From assembly GCA_903832625.1 (NCBI GenBank), contig CAILCI010000037.1, positions 1 to 64,000 on the forward strand: 64,000 bases of DNA. The letters run 5' to 3'. The notes beneath the pieces are model-generated. The model had not been told where the DNA came from. It was given only the letters and a program-made list of their open reading frames with translations, and made no database searches. The first letter of the stretch is position 1, and every line of letters begins with the position of its first letter. Source of the DNA: an uncultured Burkholderiales bacterium (lineage in GTDB: Bacteria > Pseudomonadota > Gammaproteobacteria > Burkholderiales > Burkholderiaceae_C). Made by a program: the position numbers and the translations under genes. This document shows, piece after piece, positions 8,471 through 16,932 of the stretch.

Positions 8471-9424
8471 TCAAACATCGGCCAAGACACGCACATGCGC
8501 TTCAACGCTGCGCCCCAAAGCACTCAGGGCATAGCCGCCTTCCAAGCAAGACACAATGCGCCCCTTGGCATAGCGCAAGGCAATTTGTCGAATCCGGTAA
8601 GTGATCCAACTGTAATCTTGCTCCGTCAAACCCAGTTGCCCCAAGTCGTCTTCGCGGTGCGCGTCAAATCCCGCGCTGATGAAAATCATCTCGGGCTTGA
8701 ACTCTTCGAGTCGTGGCACCCAATAGGTTTCAACAATTTCGCGGATTTCCATGCCTTTGGTGTAGGCAGGAACAGGCACATTGACCATATTGGCCGCGGG
8801 ATGCTCGGCACCGCTGTGCGGATAAAACGGGTGTTGAAAAAAACTCACCATCAAGGCGCGCGAGTCGCCCGACAAAATATCTTCGGTGCCGTTGCCGTGG
8901 TGCACATCAAAATCCACCACCGCCACCCGCTTCAAACCGTGTCGCTCTAGGGCGTATTTGGCCGCGACGGCCACATTGTTGAAAAAGCAAAAACCCATCG
9001 CTTGTTTGCTCGTGGCATGGTGGCCTGGCGGGCGCACTGCGCAAAAAGCGTTTTCCAACTCTCCGGCCAACACCGCGTCCGTGGCTGCAATTGCCGCGCC
9101 TGCGGAGCGCAAGGCCGCTTGCCATGTGAAGGCGTTGATGCACGTGTCAGCATCGAGGTGAGAATGCGTGGGTCCACCCGCTTGCTGTTCATCGACCAGT
9201 CGATCAGACATGCCGCGCAAGGAAGCAATGTACATGCGGTCGTGAGCCAACTCGATGTCATTGAGCGAGGCTTCAGGCGCTTCAATGCTCGTCAAAGCCA
9301 TGTCAACACCGCTCATGAGCAAGCGATCATGGATGGCGTCCAGTCGCTCAGGGCACTCTGGATGCCCCTGCCCCATTTCATGTTTCCAACAATCTGGATG
9401 AGTGAAATAACCTGTTTTGCTCAT
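8471..9424 (-). CDS. Histone-deacetylase-like hydrolase (class II HDAC / acetylpolyamine amidohydrolase family)
   Basis: Zinc hydrolase of 317 residues. The active-site pieces are present in order: RPPGHHA (His pair), FCFFNNVAVAA, the metal site DFDVHHGNGTED, SFFQHPFYPHSG, and ISAGFDAHREDDLG with the second zinc aspartate, then CLEGGYALSALG. Bacterial relatives deacetylate acetylpolyamines, protein lysines or small amides, so the substrate is open. The N-terminus with HPECPERLDAIHDRL is typical of the family. AGAGA precedes the ATG. It is the first gene of a two-gene unit with the mechanosensitive channel, a pairing that suggests nothing specific. Confidence 0.92.
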   Translation of the reverse strand: MSKTGYFTHPDCWKHEMGQGHPECPERLDAIHDRLLMSGVDMALTSIEAPEASLNDIELAHDRMYIASLRGMSDRLVDEQQAGGPTHSHLDADTCINAFTWQAALRSAGAAIAATDAVLAGELENAFCAVRPPGHHATSKQAMGFCFFNNVAVAAKYALERHGLKRVAVVDFDVHHGNGTEDILSGDSRALMVSFFQHPFYPHSGAEHPAANMVNVPVPAYTKGMEIREIVETYWVPRLEEFKPEMIFISAGFDAHREDDLGQLGLTEQDYSWITYRIRQIALRYAKGRIVSCLEGGYALSALGRSVEAHVRVLADV

Positions 9425-9529
9425 GGCTGTCTCTTATTGATCTTGTCAGCTTAACATGGGCGTATTGCTGTTTTCACGCACAAGTGCTCGGTGAAATTAC
9501 ATACAACCTTGAAATTCAAACCCCTTTTG

Positions 9530-10612
9530 ATGCAACGCAAAGCCTTTTTTCTTGCCAGCCTGACTTGTTTTCATTTGTGCTTGTTTGCGCCAAATGCTGT
9601 TGCCGCATTGCACAACCCCAAAACTCATCACAGCCCGCGCAACAAAACACCTGACGGCCTAGCTTTTGGCAACACGACCGCCGTTGCGGCATTGGCGGAG
9701 CAGATCGCGCAAACGCAGCAATTGCCGCTGCACTGGGTCAAACAAGAATTGAGCAGCGCCAAACACCTCAAAGACCTGCCCAAATTGGTCTTGCCTCCGC
9801 CCGTGAGCCAACCCAAAAACTGGCGTGCCTACCAAGCGCGTTTCATAGAGCCGCGCCGCATTGCCGCAGGTGTGGTGTTTTGGCGCAATTACAAAGATGC
9901 GCTGCAACGGGCTGAGGCAACTTATGGCGTGCCTGCTGAAATTATTGTGGGCATCTTGGGTGTGGAAACTTTTTACGGCCAGCACATGGGCAATTACCGC
10001 GTGCTCGATGCCTTGACCACTTTGAGTTTGGATTTTCCAGCCGAGCACCCCAGAGCCGCAGAGCGGCAAGCGTTTTTTCAATCGGAGTTGGGCTATTTTT
10101 TAAAACAAGTGCGCCAGCAAGCCCCAAAGGCCAAACCCATTTTGGGCAGCTTTGCGGGTGCGATGGGTTGGCCGCAATTCATGCCATCGAGCTGGGCCAA
10201 GTTCGCCGTCGATTTTGATGGCGATGGCCGCATCGATTTGCTCAACAGTCCCTTAGACGCCATTGGCTCAGTCGCAAATTATTTCAAAGCTTTTGGCTGG
10301 CAAACTGGCATGCCCACCCACTACGCGGTGCGCTTTGATGAGAACAAACTGGACATGGCGGCGCTGTTACTGCCTGACATCTTGCCCACATTCAGTGTGG
10401 CCAGTTTTGCAGCAAAAGGCGCCGTGTTGGACGACGCGGCGCAAACGCACACTGGGCAGTTGGCCTTGGTGGAGTTGCTCAACGGCGAAGAAGCGCCCAG
10501 CTATGTGGCGGGCACAGAAAATTTTTATGTGGTCACGCGCTACAACTGGAGCAGCTATTACGCGATGGCGGTGATTGAGTTGGGGCAGGCGGTGAAGGCT
10601 GCGTTGCCCTGA
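9530..10612 (+). CDS. mltB: Lytic murein transglycosylase B
   Basis: Periplasmic or outer-membrane-associated enzyme that cleaves the MurNAc-GlcNAc bond with formation of 1,6-anhydroMurNAc. From the ATG at 9530 the protein is 360 residues with a Sec signal (MQRKAFFLASLTCFHLCLF) ending near ALHN; there is no lipobox cysteine at the cleavage site, so it is probably soluble rather than a lipoprotein. The catalytic glutamate is in GILGVETFYGQHMGNYR (about Glu146). The segments GAMGWPQFMPSSW and VDFDGDGRIDL are typical of MltB. An in-frame GTG at 9491 would add 13 residues; neither start has a good ribosome binding site. Confidence 0.93.
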   Translation: MQRKAFFLASLTCFHLCLFAPNAVAALHNPKTHHSPRNKTPDGLAFGNTTAVAALAEQIAQTQQLPLHWVKQELSSAKHLKDLPKLVLPPPVSQPKNWRAYQARFIEPRRIAAGVVFWRNYKDALQRAEATYGVPAEIIVGILGVETFYGQHMGNYRVLDALTTLSLDFPAEHPRAAERQAFFQSELGYFLKQVRQQAPKAKPILGSFAGAMGWPQFMPSSWAKFAVDFDGDGRIDLLNSPLDAIGSVANYFKAFGWQTGMPTHYAVRFDENKLDMAALLLPDILPTFSVASFAAKGAVLDDAAQTHTGQLALVELLNGEEAPSYVAGTENFYVVTRYNWSSYYAMAVIELGQAVKAALP

Positions 10613-10681
10613 ACCTACCTGCGCATGCCGATATGAATTATTAAATACTTAAAAAGCAATAGTTTTTTCAAGACAAAGCCA

Positions 10682-10728
10682 AATGAGATTTATTCTCAAA
10701 AACTGCTACAATGAGAACAATTCTCATT
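10682..10728. promoter_or_regulatory. Two Fur-box-like palindromes upstream of the OprB-type porin
   Basis: Box 2 at 10710-10728 reads AATGAGAA-CAA-TTCTCATT, a perfect 8+8 inverted repeat of Fur-box type. Box 1 at 10684-10698 reads TGAGA-TTTAT-TCTCA, with flanking A/T-rich bases. Their centres are 28 bases apart, and the pair lies 22 bases before the porin start, where a repressor would cover the promoter. Iron control is inferred from resemblance to Fur sites. Confidence 0.72.
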
Positions 10729-10749
10729 TCATGCGATTGACTTTCAAAA

Positions 10750-12171
10750 ATGACTTGCTTACCAACAGTTGCCCGATTTCGCGTTTTTGGGGTGGCTCTG
10801 GCTCTGTTTGGGTCTTCCAATCTTGCCCACGCGCAAGTCATGTTTCAGCCAAATGAAGTGTTGGTCGCAGATTCAGCGGTCAGTGACTCGCCCAAAAATT
10901 ACACGTCCCTGCCCGCTGATGTGAGCCCAGAGCGGTGGAACCTGCACGGACAAGCGACTTTCGTCACGCAACAAAAAAACAATTTCAACTCGCCCTACGT
11001 CGGTGCCAACAGTCTGCTCAATAGCTCTCAGGGCGGCGGCTCGAACAGCTACACCCTCAGTGCAACGGCGTTTTTAGGCACACAACTCTGGCATGGGGCA
11101 GAGTTTTATTTCAATCCTGAAGTGTTTCAAGGAACCCCGTTCAATGGCCAATTGGTGGGTTTGGGTGGTTTTCAAAACGGCGAATTGCAAAGAGGTTCAT
11201 TCAGCAATCCGGCGTATTACACAGCGCGTGCCTACATTCGCCAAACGGTCAATTTGGGCGGAGAAAACCTGTATGTTGCCAGCGCAGCCAACCAATTGGC
11301 GGGGCCCACGGATCAAAACCGGTTGGTGTTGTCTTTTGGAAAATTTGCGAGCTTGGATTTTTTTGATCAAAACAGCTACAGCCACGATACAAGAACTCAG
11401 TTTCAAAACTTTGCGTTGTTCTCCATGGGCGCTTACAGCTATGCGGCAGATACCAAGGGCTACACATTCGGAGCGGTCGCTGAGTGGTATCAGGACAATT
11501 GGGTTTATAGAGCGGCAAGATTGGCTCTACCCACCGTGCCCAATACACAGGCGCTGGATTTTTCGCTGCGGCAAGACTACATCGATCAAATTGAATTGAC
11601 CCGACAACACAGCTTGTTCGGAAATTCTGGCGCGGTGAGGCTGCTCTACTTCCACCAACATGCGTACATGGGCGACTACTCTGCAGCCACATCACCATCG
11701 CTAGCAACACCTGACATCACGTCCGCCCGAAAATCTGGGCAAACCAATTGGGGCTATGGCATCAACGTAGAACAAACCTTGAACAACGATGTGGGTGTGT
11801 TTGGTCGTTGGAGTTGGAATCCTGGTAACACCGAAACCCAAACCGTGGACATCAGTCGCTCATTGTCTGGGGGCGTCAGTTTCAAAGGAACACGGTGGGC
11901 AAGAGAAGATGATTCGATAGGCATCGGCTTTGCTGTCAACGGACTTGCAAACTCGCAAATCATGTATTTGCAACAAGGCGGAATCAGCCCGTTCATTGGC
12001 GATGGCAAATTGAACTACAAAAACGAACAAATTTTAGAGGGCTACTACAGCGCAAAAATCTACAAATCCTTGTTTTTAAGCCTTGATTTTCAACGCATTG
12101 CCAACCCAGGCTATAACGCATCACGCGGGCCTGTGAATTTCTTAGGCCTCAGGGCTCACATTGAAATTTGA
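10750..12171 (+). CDS. OprB-family carbohydrate-selective porin, outer membrane
   Basis: Outer-membrane beta-barrel of 473 residues. A Sec signal ends at NLAHAQ (about residue 29). The mature part begins with the family hallmark NLHGQATFVTQ and continues with alternating aromatic and polar strands. It includes WHGAEFYFNPEV, FGKFASLDFFD and the C-terminal strand FLGLRAHIEI, which ends near a terminal aromatic-type position. OprB relatives carry sugars or other small solutes in Pseudomonas. Here the promoter region has two Fur-box-like palindromes, so the substrate may be linked to iron supply instead. No obvious ribosome binding site is present. It stands alone, with no TonB or transporter gene beside it. 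Confidence 0.85.
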   Translation: MTCLPTVARFRVFGVALALFGSSNLAHAQVMFQPNEVLVADSAVSDSPKNYTSLPADVSPERWNLHGQATFVTQQKNNFNSPYVGANSLLNSSQGGGSNSYTLSATAFLGTQLWHGAEFYFNPEVFQGTPFNGQLVGLGGFQNGELQRGSFSNPAYYTARAYIRQTVNLGGENLYVASAANQLAGPTDQNRLVLSFGKFASLDFFDQNSYSHDTRTQFQNFALFSMGAYSYAADTKGYTFGAVAEWYQDNWVYRAARLALPTVPNTQALDFSLRQDYIDQIELTRQHSLFGNSGAVRLLYFHQHAYMGDYSAATSPSLATPDITSARKSGQTNWGYGINVEQTLNNDVGVFGRWSWNPGNTETQTVDISRSLSGGVSFKGTRWAREDDSIGIGFAVNGLANSQIMYLQQGGISPFIGDGKLNYKNEQILEGYYSAKIYKSLFLSLDFQRIANPGYNASRGPVNFLGLRAHIEI

Positions 12172-12533
12172 GCTTGCCTGAGAACAAAAGCGCACACACA
12201 ACAGCGTAGGCGGCATTTGCGGCAAAAGTTGCGCCGCGCTAAATTGAGCACCGTATCAAGGATAAATTGTGCTGCAATTAGAAAACTGATTTTCTATAGA
12301 ACAAATAGGCAAAGCATTTGAATCAGTGGAGCGCGTTTTGGAAAAAGGACTGGCATACAGTGAAGTGGCTACTGCCATCGTGACAGTTAAATAAAGCGCA
12401 GCGCTTCTAGCAAATGATTTTTTCATGAAAATTCAGCATGTCTGGATTTGTCAACCAGACTCATATGCTATTCACACAAACCGCTGCAAACAATAGCGAA
12501 TCGGAGCTAAAGCAAAAGCGCTAACTCACCAGC
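12172..12533. other. Gene-free 362-bp gap with a decayed coding fragment and a small hairpin
   Basis: No intact gene is seen. Positions 12290-12394 hold a plus-strand open stretch of 34 codons with no start codon after the upstream TGA other than internal GTG codons. It reads as an amphipathic helix-like peptide (IEQIGKAFESVERVLEKGLA...) ending at TAA, which looks like the tail of a lost gene. Overlapping its start is a hairpin, TAGAAAA-CTGA-TTTTCTA, at 12279-12296. No T-rich terminator for the porin is evident. Family of the fragment not recognised. Confidence 0.4.
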
Positions 12534-13037
12534 CTAAGGACGCACAGGCCCTGATCGCGCTTCAACCTCTCGTGCCAATTCAGAAAAAGCCCCGCATTTA
12601 AAAAGCACTTCCGCCACCACAAACAAAGGCCCAATGGCCAGCCCCATGACATCGTCAAAAAAAGCGGGTTTGCGGCCTTCAAAATAATGGCCAATGAACT
12701 GAATCACCCAACCCAATAAAAAACCACCGACGCCCATGGCAAGCCACAGCGAATCATCCAAGCTGGCAACCCAAGCGCTGAAAAAAAGTCCCGGCACCAA
12801 CAACGCAGCCATGATCAAACCCATGCCAAGATGCAAACGAAGGTAATACAAAAGCAAGATGGCAACAACGCCCACCGCAGGTGAAAAAGCCAAGTCGTTG
12901 ATCATCCAAACTGGGCGCGACAGCAACACCATCAACGCCACCACAATCATGGGAATGCCAATCAGGTGCGTGGCAATGTTGCGCTCACTGCGGTGGTAGT
13001 CGGCATAGTTGGAGAGTTGATCAAGCAGTGTTTTCAT
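12534..13037 (-). CDS. Mpo1-like (DUF962/YGL010w family) membrane protein
   Basis: Integral membrane protein of 167 residues with about four hydrophobic segments. The N-terminal YADYHRSERNIATHLIGIP and the central QFIGHYFEGRKPA hold the conserved histidine pattern of the family. In yeast, Mpo1 is an iron-dependent dioxygenase that shortens 2-hydroxy fatty acids during phytosphingosine breakdown. Bacterial members are usually annotated only as DUF962, and their substrate is unknown. The histidines that would hold iron are present here. The gene stands alone downstream of queG, separated by 198 bases that contain a long palindrome. Confidence 0.85.
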   Translation of the reverse strand: MKTLLDQLSNYADYHRSERNIATHLIGIPMIVVALMVLLSRPVWMINDLAFSPAVGVVAILLLYYLRLHLGMGLIMAALLVPGLFFSAWVASLDDSLWLAMGVGGFLLGWVIQFIGHYFEGRKPAFFDDVMGLAIGPLFVVAEVLFKCGAFSELAREVEARSGPVRP

Positions 13038-13173
13038 GTTGGGGCTTTCTTGAGCAATTTTTGCAATGATGAGACGAATAGCTCATTTTGATGAGTTTTC
13101 TGATGGATTCAATTGGGATAAATCCGTTGATTCATTGACATTGTTTACGTTTCCAAGCCAATTTTGGAGAGAT

Positions 13174-13217
13174 GCTAAATCGTAAGTGTCCAGAGTCTGG
13201 ACACTTAGCGTTTTAGC
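13174..13217. repeat. Long palindrome between queG and the Mpo1-like gene
   Basis: The inner part, 13183-13207, is a perfect inverted repeat with 12-base arms (TAAGTGTCCAGA / TCTGGACACTTA) around a single G. Outer arms GCTAAATCG and CGTTTTAGC extend it, with one mismatch and one bulge, to 44 bases. It lies 18 bases past the queG stop. It has no T-tract on either strand, so a standard intrinsic terminator is not well supported. It could be a REP-type element, a protein site or a relic of a mobile element end. Confidence 0.75.
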
Positions 13218-13235
13218 TGGATTTGAGAGTTGTAC

Positions 13236-14318
13236 TCAGCGCAAGGCCCAAACCACATGTTCACGCACCACCGCACTCTCATGTGCCAGATGAAGTTGCA
13301 AGGCTGCGCGTAAATCAACATCATCCTGCGCTCGCAAAGCGTTACCTGCTGCAATTGCCACATTGCGCAACCATTGGGCGTGACCTATGCGGCGAATGGC
13401 CGTGCCTTCGGTGTGGCGCAAAAAATCGGCTTCGCTCCAAGCCAAAAGTGCAACCAGGCTTTGCCCCACCAAGGCTGGCCGCGCATCAAAGTCTGACACC
13501 ACCGAGGGTTGCGCAAACTTGTTCCAAGGGCAAATGAGCTGGCAGTCGTCGCAGCCATAAATATGATTGCCCATCAAAGGTCGCAGCGCTTCGTCAATCA
13601 CGCCGTCGTATTCAATGGTGAGGTAAGAAATGCAGCGCCGTGCATCCACCACGCCATCGGCCACGATGGCCTGTGTGGGGCACACATCGATGCAGGCGTG
13701 GCAGGTGCCGCAATGCGCCCCAGTGCTGGGTGTTTCGGGCAAGGCAATGTTGACAAAAATCTCGCCCAAGAAAAACATCGACCCCGCCTCACGGCTCAAA
13801 GCCAAGCTGTGTTTACCGCGCCAGCCCAAACCTGCACGGGTGGCCAATTCCACCTCAAGCACTGGCGCTGAGTCGGTGAACACGCGGTATTCAAAACCCT
13901 CTGCTGCTTGTTGTTGCGCTAAATAGACGTGCAAGCGTTGCGCGAGTTTTTCTAGCCGCTGGCGCAACACCTTGTGGTAGTCGCGTCCCCGCGCATACAC
14001 AGACACCACGCCTTCTTGCGGTTTGTCAAAACGCTGCCATTCACGGGTTAAGCCATCGTGCGCGCTGTCTTTTGGCAAATAGTTCATGCGTGCGGTGAGC
14101 ACGCTCAAGGTGCCTGGCACGAGTTCGGCGGGACGGGCGCGTTTGAGGCCGTGTTTGGCCATATAGTCCATCTCGCCATGGAAATTTTGTGCCAACCATT
14201 CCAGCAATCCGGGCTCGGCTGATGTCAAATCGATGGGGGCCACCGCAATTTGCGAAAATCCAAGCTCACGCGCCCATGTTTGTAGGTGCGGCAGTAGCGA
14301 TGTGTGACAGCTTGACAA
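13236..14318 (-). CDS. queG: Epoxyqueuosine reductase
   Basis: Cobalamin and iron-sulfur enzyme that performs the last step of queuosine formation in tRNA, reducing epoxyqueuosine. The segment YARGRDYHKVLRQRLEKLA and the first ferredoxin-like cluster CGTCHACIDVCPTQAI are family hallmarks. The second cluster, CDDCQLICPWNKFAQ, follows, with a C-terminal HEAT-like tail (HLAHESAVVREHVVWAL). The start is uncertain: TTG at 14318 has AAGGAA about 7 bases upstream and a TACAAT hexamer 26 bases upstream, and gives 360 residues. ATG at 14345 would give 369 residues and overlap the divergent tsaE start. Frames further upstream lie inside tsaE and are not credible. Confidence 0.93.
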   Translation of the reverse strand: MSSCHTSLLPHLQTWARELGFSQIAVAPIDLTSAEPGLLEWLAQNFHGEMDYMAKHGLKRARPAELVPGTLSVLTARMNYLPKDSAHDGLTREWQRFDKPQEGVVSVYARGRDYHKVLRQRLEKLAQRLHVYLAQQQAAEGFEYRVFTDSAPVLEVELATRAGLGWRGKHSLALSREAGSMFFLGEIFVNIALPETPSTGAHCGTCHACIDVCPTQAIVADGVVDARRCISYLTIEYDGVIDEALRPLMGNHIYGCDDCQLICPWNKFAQPSVVSDFDARPALVGQSLVALLAWSEADFLRHTEGTAIRRIGHAQWLRNVAIAAGNALRAQDDVDLRAALQLHLAHESAVVREHVVWALR

Positions 14319-14328
14319 GCAAAATTCC

Positions 14329-14802
14329 TTGAAGAATCCGACCATTGTAAAAACCCTGAATTGGCCCGACGAAGCCACCACCCAAGCCAGTGCGCAACAC
14401 TTGGCGGGGCGGATTTCGGATGTGCCAAGCTTGAACGCCTGCATCACCCTCACGGGCGATTTGGGTGCGGGTAAAACCACCTGGGTGAGGCATTTATTGC
14501 AGGCTTTGGGTGTGCAAGGCCGCGTCAAAAGCCCCACGTATGCGGTGGTAGAGTCTTACACAGTGGCTTTGGGCGATATTTGGCATTTCGATTTTTATCG
14601 GTTCAACGACCCACAAGAATGGGAAGATGCGGGTTTTCGTGACATCTTTGCCAGCGCCGGACTCAAGCTGTGCGAATGGCCGCAAAACGTACAAGGCATC
14701 ATGCCCGCACCTGATTTAGCACTTCACATCGTCATGAACGGCACAGATCGCCATGTCAGTTTGACTGCATTCACCCCTGTTGGCGAGGCCTTGCTGGCAT
14801 GA
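14329..14802 (+). CDS. tsaE: tRNA threonylcarbamoyladenosine biosynthesis ATPase TsaE
   Basis: P-loop ATPase of 157 residues that works with TsaB and TsaD to place t6A at position 37 of ANN-decoding tRNAs. The Walker A motif is GDLGAGKTTWVRHLL. The segment GRVKSPTYAVVESY is the conserved switch region, followed by WHFDFYRFNDPQEWEDAGF and the C-terminal CEWPQN. The TTG at 14329 is the only start that leaves the N-terminal strand intact; it has no clear ribosome binding site. The stop overlaps the amiC start by four bases (ATGA), so the two are translationally coupled. tsaD lies about 27 kb away in this window. Confidence 0.95.
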   Translation: MKNPTIVKTLNWPDEATTQASAQHLAGRISDVPSLNACITLTGDLGAGKTTWVRHLLQALGVQGRVKSPTYAVVESYTVALGDIWHFDFYRFNDPQEWEDAGFRDIFASAGLKLCEWPQNVQGIMPAPDLALHIVMNGTDRHVSLTAFTPVGEALLA

Positions 14803-16256
14803 AGCAACTCAATCGACGCCAATTGCTCCAAAGTGCCAGCGTGGTGCTCCTGCTCACGGGGGCTCAAATTGCACGCGGCGCAAGTATTTTGGCGGTGCGC
14901 GTTTGGCCGGCTGCCGAATACACCCGCGTCACCATTGAAAGCGACACCGCACTCACCACCACGCCGCTGTTTGTGGCCAATCCGCCGCGCTTGGCGGTTG
15001 ACATTGAAGGCATCGAACTCAACCCCGCGCTGCGCGAGCTGGTGGGCAAGGTGAGATCGGACGATCCGTTCATCACGGGTGTTCGCGTCGGTCAGTACAC
15101 CAGCACCACGGTGCGTTTGGTGCTGGATTTGCGGCAAATGGTCAAACCGCAAGTGTTTAATTTGCAGCCTGTGAACGTGGGCGGCGCACAATACCAACAT
15201 CGCTTGGTGCTTGATCTCTATCCCACGCAAGTGGCGGATCCACTGGAGGCGTTAATCGCCGAACGGCTCAATGGCACTTCCACAAATTCTGCGATAAATT
15301 CTGCAACAAACTCAGCAAACAATCCCAGCAACGGCGCGCCGTCCCTTTCTGCGCTCCCCAAGTCATCACCCAACTTGGTGCCCAACTCAGACCCCTTGGG
15401 CGAGTTGTTAGCGCGGCAAAGCCGCAAAGAGCCGTTGTTTCCTGACGCAGCGGTTGAAAATGCAAAATCTGCGGCCAGTGTGCCCATGAGCCCTGCCCCT
15501 GCTTCGGTGGCCAGCAGCAGCGAGCGCTTCATCATCGTTGCCCTAGACCCCGGTCACGGCGGCGAAGACCCTGGCGCGATTGGTTCTCGCGGCACACGCG
15601 AAAAAGACGTGGTGCTGCAAATTGCGCATCGATTGCGCGAGCGCATCAACACCACCGTGGTCAAAACCCGTCACGGTGATTTACCCATGCGGGCATTTTT
15701 GACGCGCGATGCAGATTTTTTTGTTCCCCTCAATGTTCGCGTCGAAAAAGCACGTCGGGTGCAGGCCGATTTGTTTGTCAGCATCCATGCCGACGCTTTT
15801 TTCACGCCAGACGCCAAAGGTGCGAGCGTGTTTGCCTTGAGCGATGGCGCCGCATCCAGCGCCGCAGCCCGTTGGATGGCCAAACAAGAAAACCGCGCCG
15901 ATTTGGTCGGCGGCCTCAACATCAAAAGCCAAGATGCCAGCGTGCAACGCGCACTGCTGGACATGAGCACTACCGCACAAATCAATGACAGCTTAAAGCT
16001 GGGCAGTGAAATGTTGGGGCAAATCAGGCGCATTGCCAAGCTGCACAAACCGCAGGTCGAGCAAGCCGGTTTTGCGGTGCTCAAAGCGCCCGATATCCCC
16101 AGCGTGTTGGTAGAAACTGCGTTCATCAGCAATCCCGATGAAGAGGCAAAACTGGTGAGTGAGAGCTACCAAAGCGAGCTAGCCGATGCGCTCATGCGCA
16201 GCATAGAACGCTATTTCTCACGCAACCCGCCGCTGGCGAGGTCGCGCAATACTTAG
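14799..16256 (+). CDS. amiC: N-acetylmuramoyl-L-alanine amidase AmiC type
   Basis: Periplasmic zinc amidase of 485 residues that splits septal peptidoglycan during daughter-cell separation. The N-terminus NRRQLLQSASVVLLL is a twin-arginine signal, matching the known Tat export of E. coli AmiC. An AMIN domain (about 30-150) is followed by a low-complexity linker rich in Asn, Ser and Pro (about 165-235). The Amidase_3 domain carries the zinc histidine in ALDPGHGGEDPGAIG, the central SIHADAF and the catalytic glutamate in VLVETAFISNPDEE. It is coupled to tsaE by a four-base overlap, an order common in proteobacteria. Confidence 0.96.
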   Translation: MKQLNRRQLLQSASVVLLLTGAQIARGASILAVRVWPAAEYTRVTIESDTALTTTPLFVANPPRLAVDIEGIELNPALRELVGKVRSDDPFITGVRVGQYTSTTVRLVLDLRQMVKPQVFNLQPVNVGGAQYQHRLVLDLYPTQVADPLEALIAERLNGTSTNSAINSATNSANNPSNGAPSLSALPKSSPNLVPNSDPLGELLARQSRKEPLFPDAAVENAKSAASVPMSPAPASVASSSERFIIVALDPGHGGEDPGAIGSRGTREKDVVLQIAHRLRERINTTVVKTRHGDLPMRAFLTRDADFFVPLNVRVEKARRVQADLFVSIHADAFFTPDAKGASVFALSDGAASSAAARWMAKQENRADLVGGLNIKSQDASVQRALLDMSTTAQINDSLKLGSEMLGQIRRIAKLHKPQVEQAGFAVLKAPDIPSVLVETAFISNPDEEAKLVSESYQSELADALMRSIERYFSRNPPLARSRNT

Positions 16257-16900
16257 GCTGCGTTGGCTTTGCGTGTGGCGCGCCAAGAGCCAATGATCAC
16301 CAACAAACCGGGGATAAAAATCGAGGCCCAAATGATTTTTTCTAGGTTGGCTTTGACCCAAGGAATTTCGCCAAAGAAATACCCCGCGCTGACCACGCCG
16401 CCAACCCACAGGGCTGCGCCTGTGACGTCGTAGAGCACAAATTTGCGTCGCGTCATTTGCGCCACGCCCGCGACAAAGGGCGCAAAGGTTCGCACAAAGG
16501 GCATAAAGCGTGCAGCAATCAAAGTCACGCCGCCGTATCGCTCGTAAAAACCATGGGCTTGGTCAAAGGCCTTGCGGTTGAAAAAACGCGAGTTTTGCCA
16601 AGAAAACACCTTATCGCCCACTGTGCGCCCAATGGTGTAGTTGGTTTGGTTGCCCAAAATAGCGGCGCAAAACAACAAGCCCACCGAAGTGGTGTAGTCC
16701 ATCAGGCCAATGCCGCACATGGCCCCCACCACAAACAGCATGGAGTCGCCCGGCAAAAAGGGCATCACCACCAGGCCTGTCTCCACAAACACAATCAAAA
16801 ACAACAAACCATAAACCCACAGGCCATAGGCTTGCACGAAATCCTGCAAATGACGGTCGATGTGCAGAATGAAGTCCAACAAGAAAGTAATCAGTTCCAT
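16253..16900 (-). CDS. DedA-family membrane protein
   Basis: Inner-membrane protein of 215 residues with about five hydrophobic segments. DedA proteins are undecaprenyl-phosphate or phospholipid flippases needed for envelope integrity. The family pieces are clear: FVETGLVVMPFLPGDSMLF near the N-terminus, GRTVGDKVF, and the arginine motif RFMPFVRTFAPFVAGVAQM in the centre. The end overlaps the amiC end by four bases in convergent orientation. Its start lies 32 bases from the divergent mutL start, so both promoters share a very short region. uppP, which acts on the related carrier lipid, occurs later in the window but is not linked. Confidence 0.94.
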   Translation of the reverse strand: MELITFLLDFILHIDRHLQDFVQAYGLWVYGLLFLIVFVETGLVVMPFLPGDSMLFVVGAMCGIGLMDYTTSVGLLFCAAILGNQTNYTIGRTVGDKVFSWQNSRFFNRKAFDQAHGFYERYGGVTLIAARFMPFVRTFAPFVAGVAQMTRRKFVLYDVTGAALWVGGVVSAGYFFGEIPWVKANLEKIIWASIFIPGLLVIIGSWRATRKANAA

Positions 16901-16920
16901 TGCGTCATTATCTCAGCCCG

Positions 16921-16926
16921 TAAAAT
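16921..16926 (+). promoter_or_regulatory. Candidate -10 box (TAAAAT) placed for a leaderless mutL transcript
   Basis: TAAAAT ends exactly six bases before the mutL GTG. A weak -35, TTGCGT at 16900-16905, is 15 bases upstream. If active, transcription would start at the start codon. The same spacing is seen at glnS. Confidence 0.45.
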
Positions 16927-16932
16927 TGCGCT

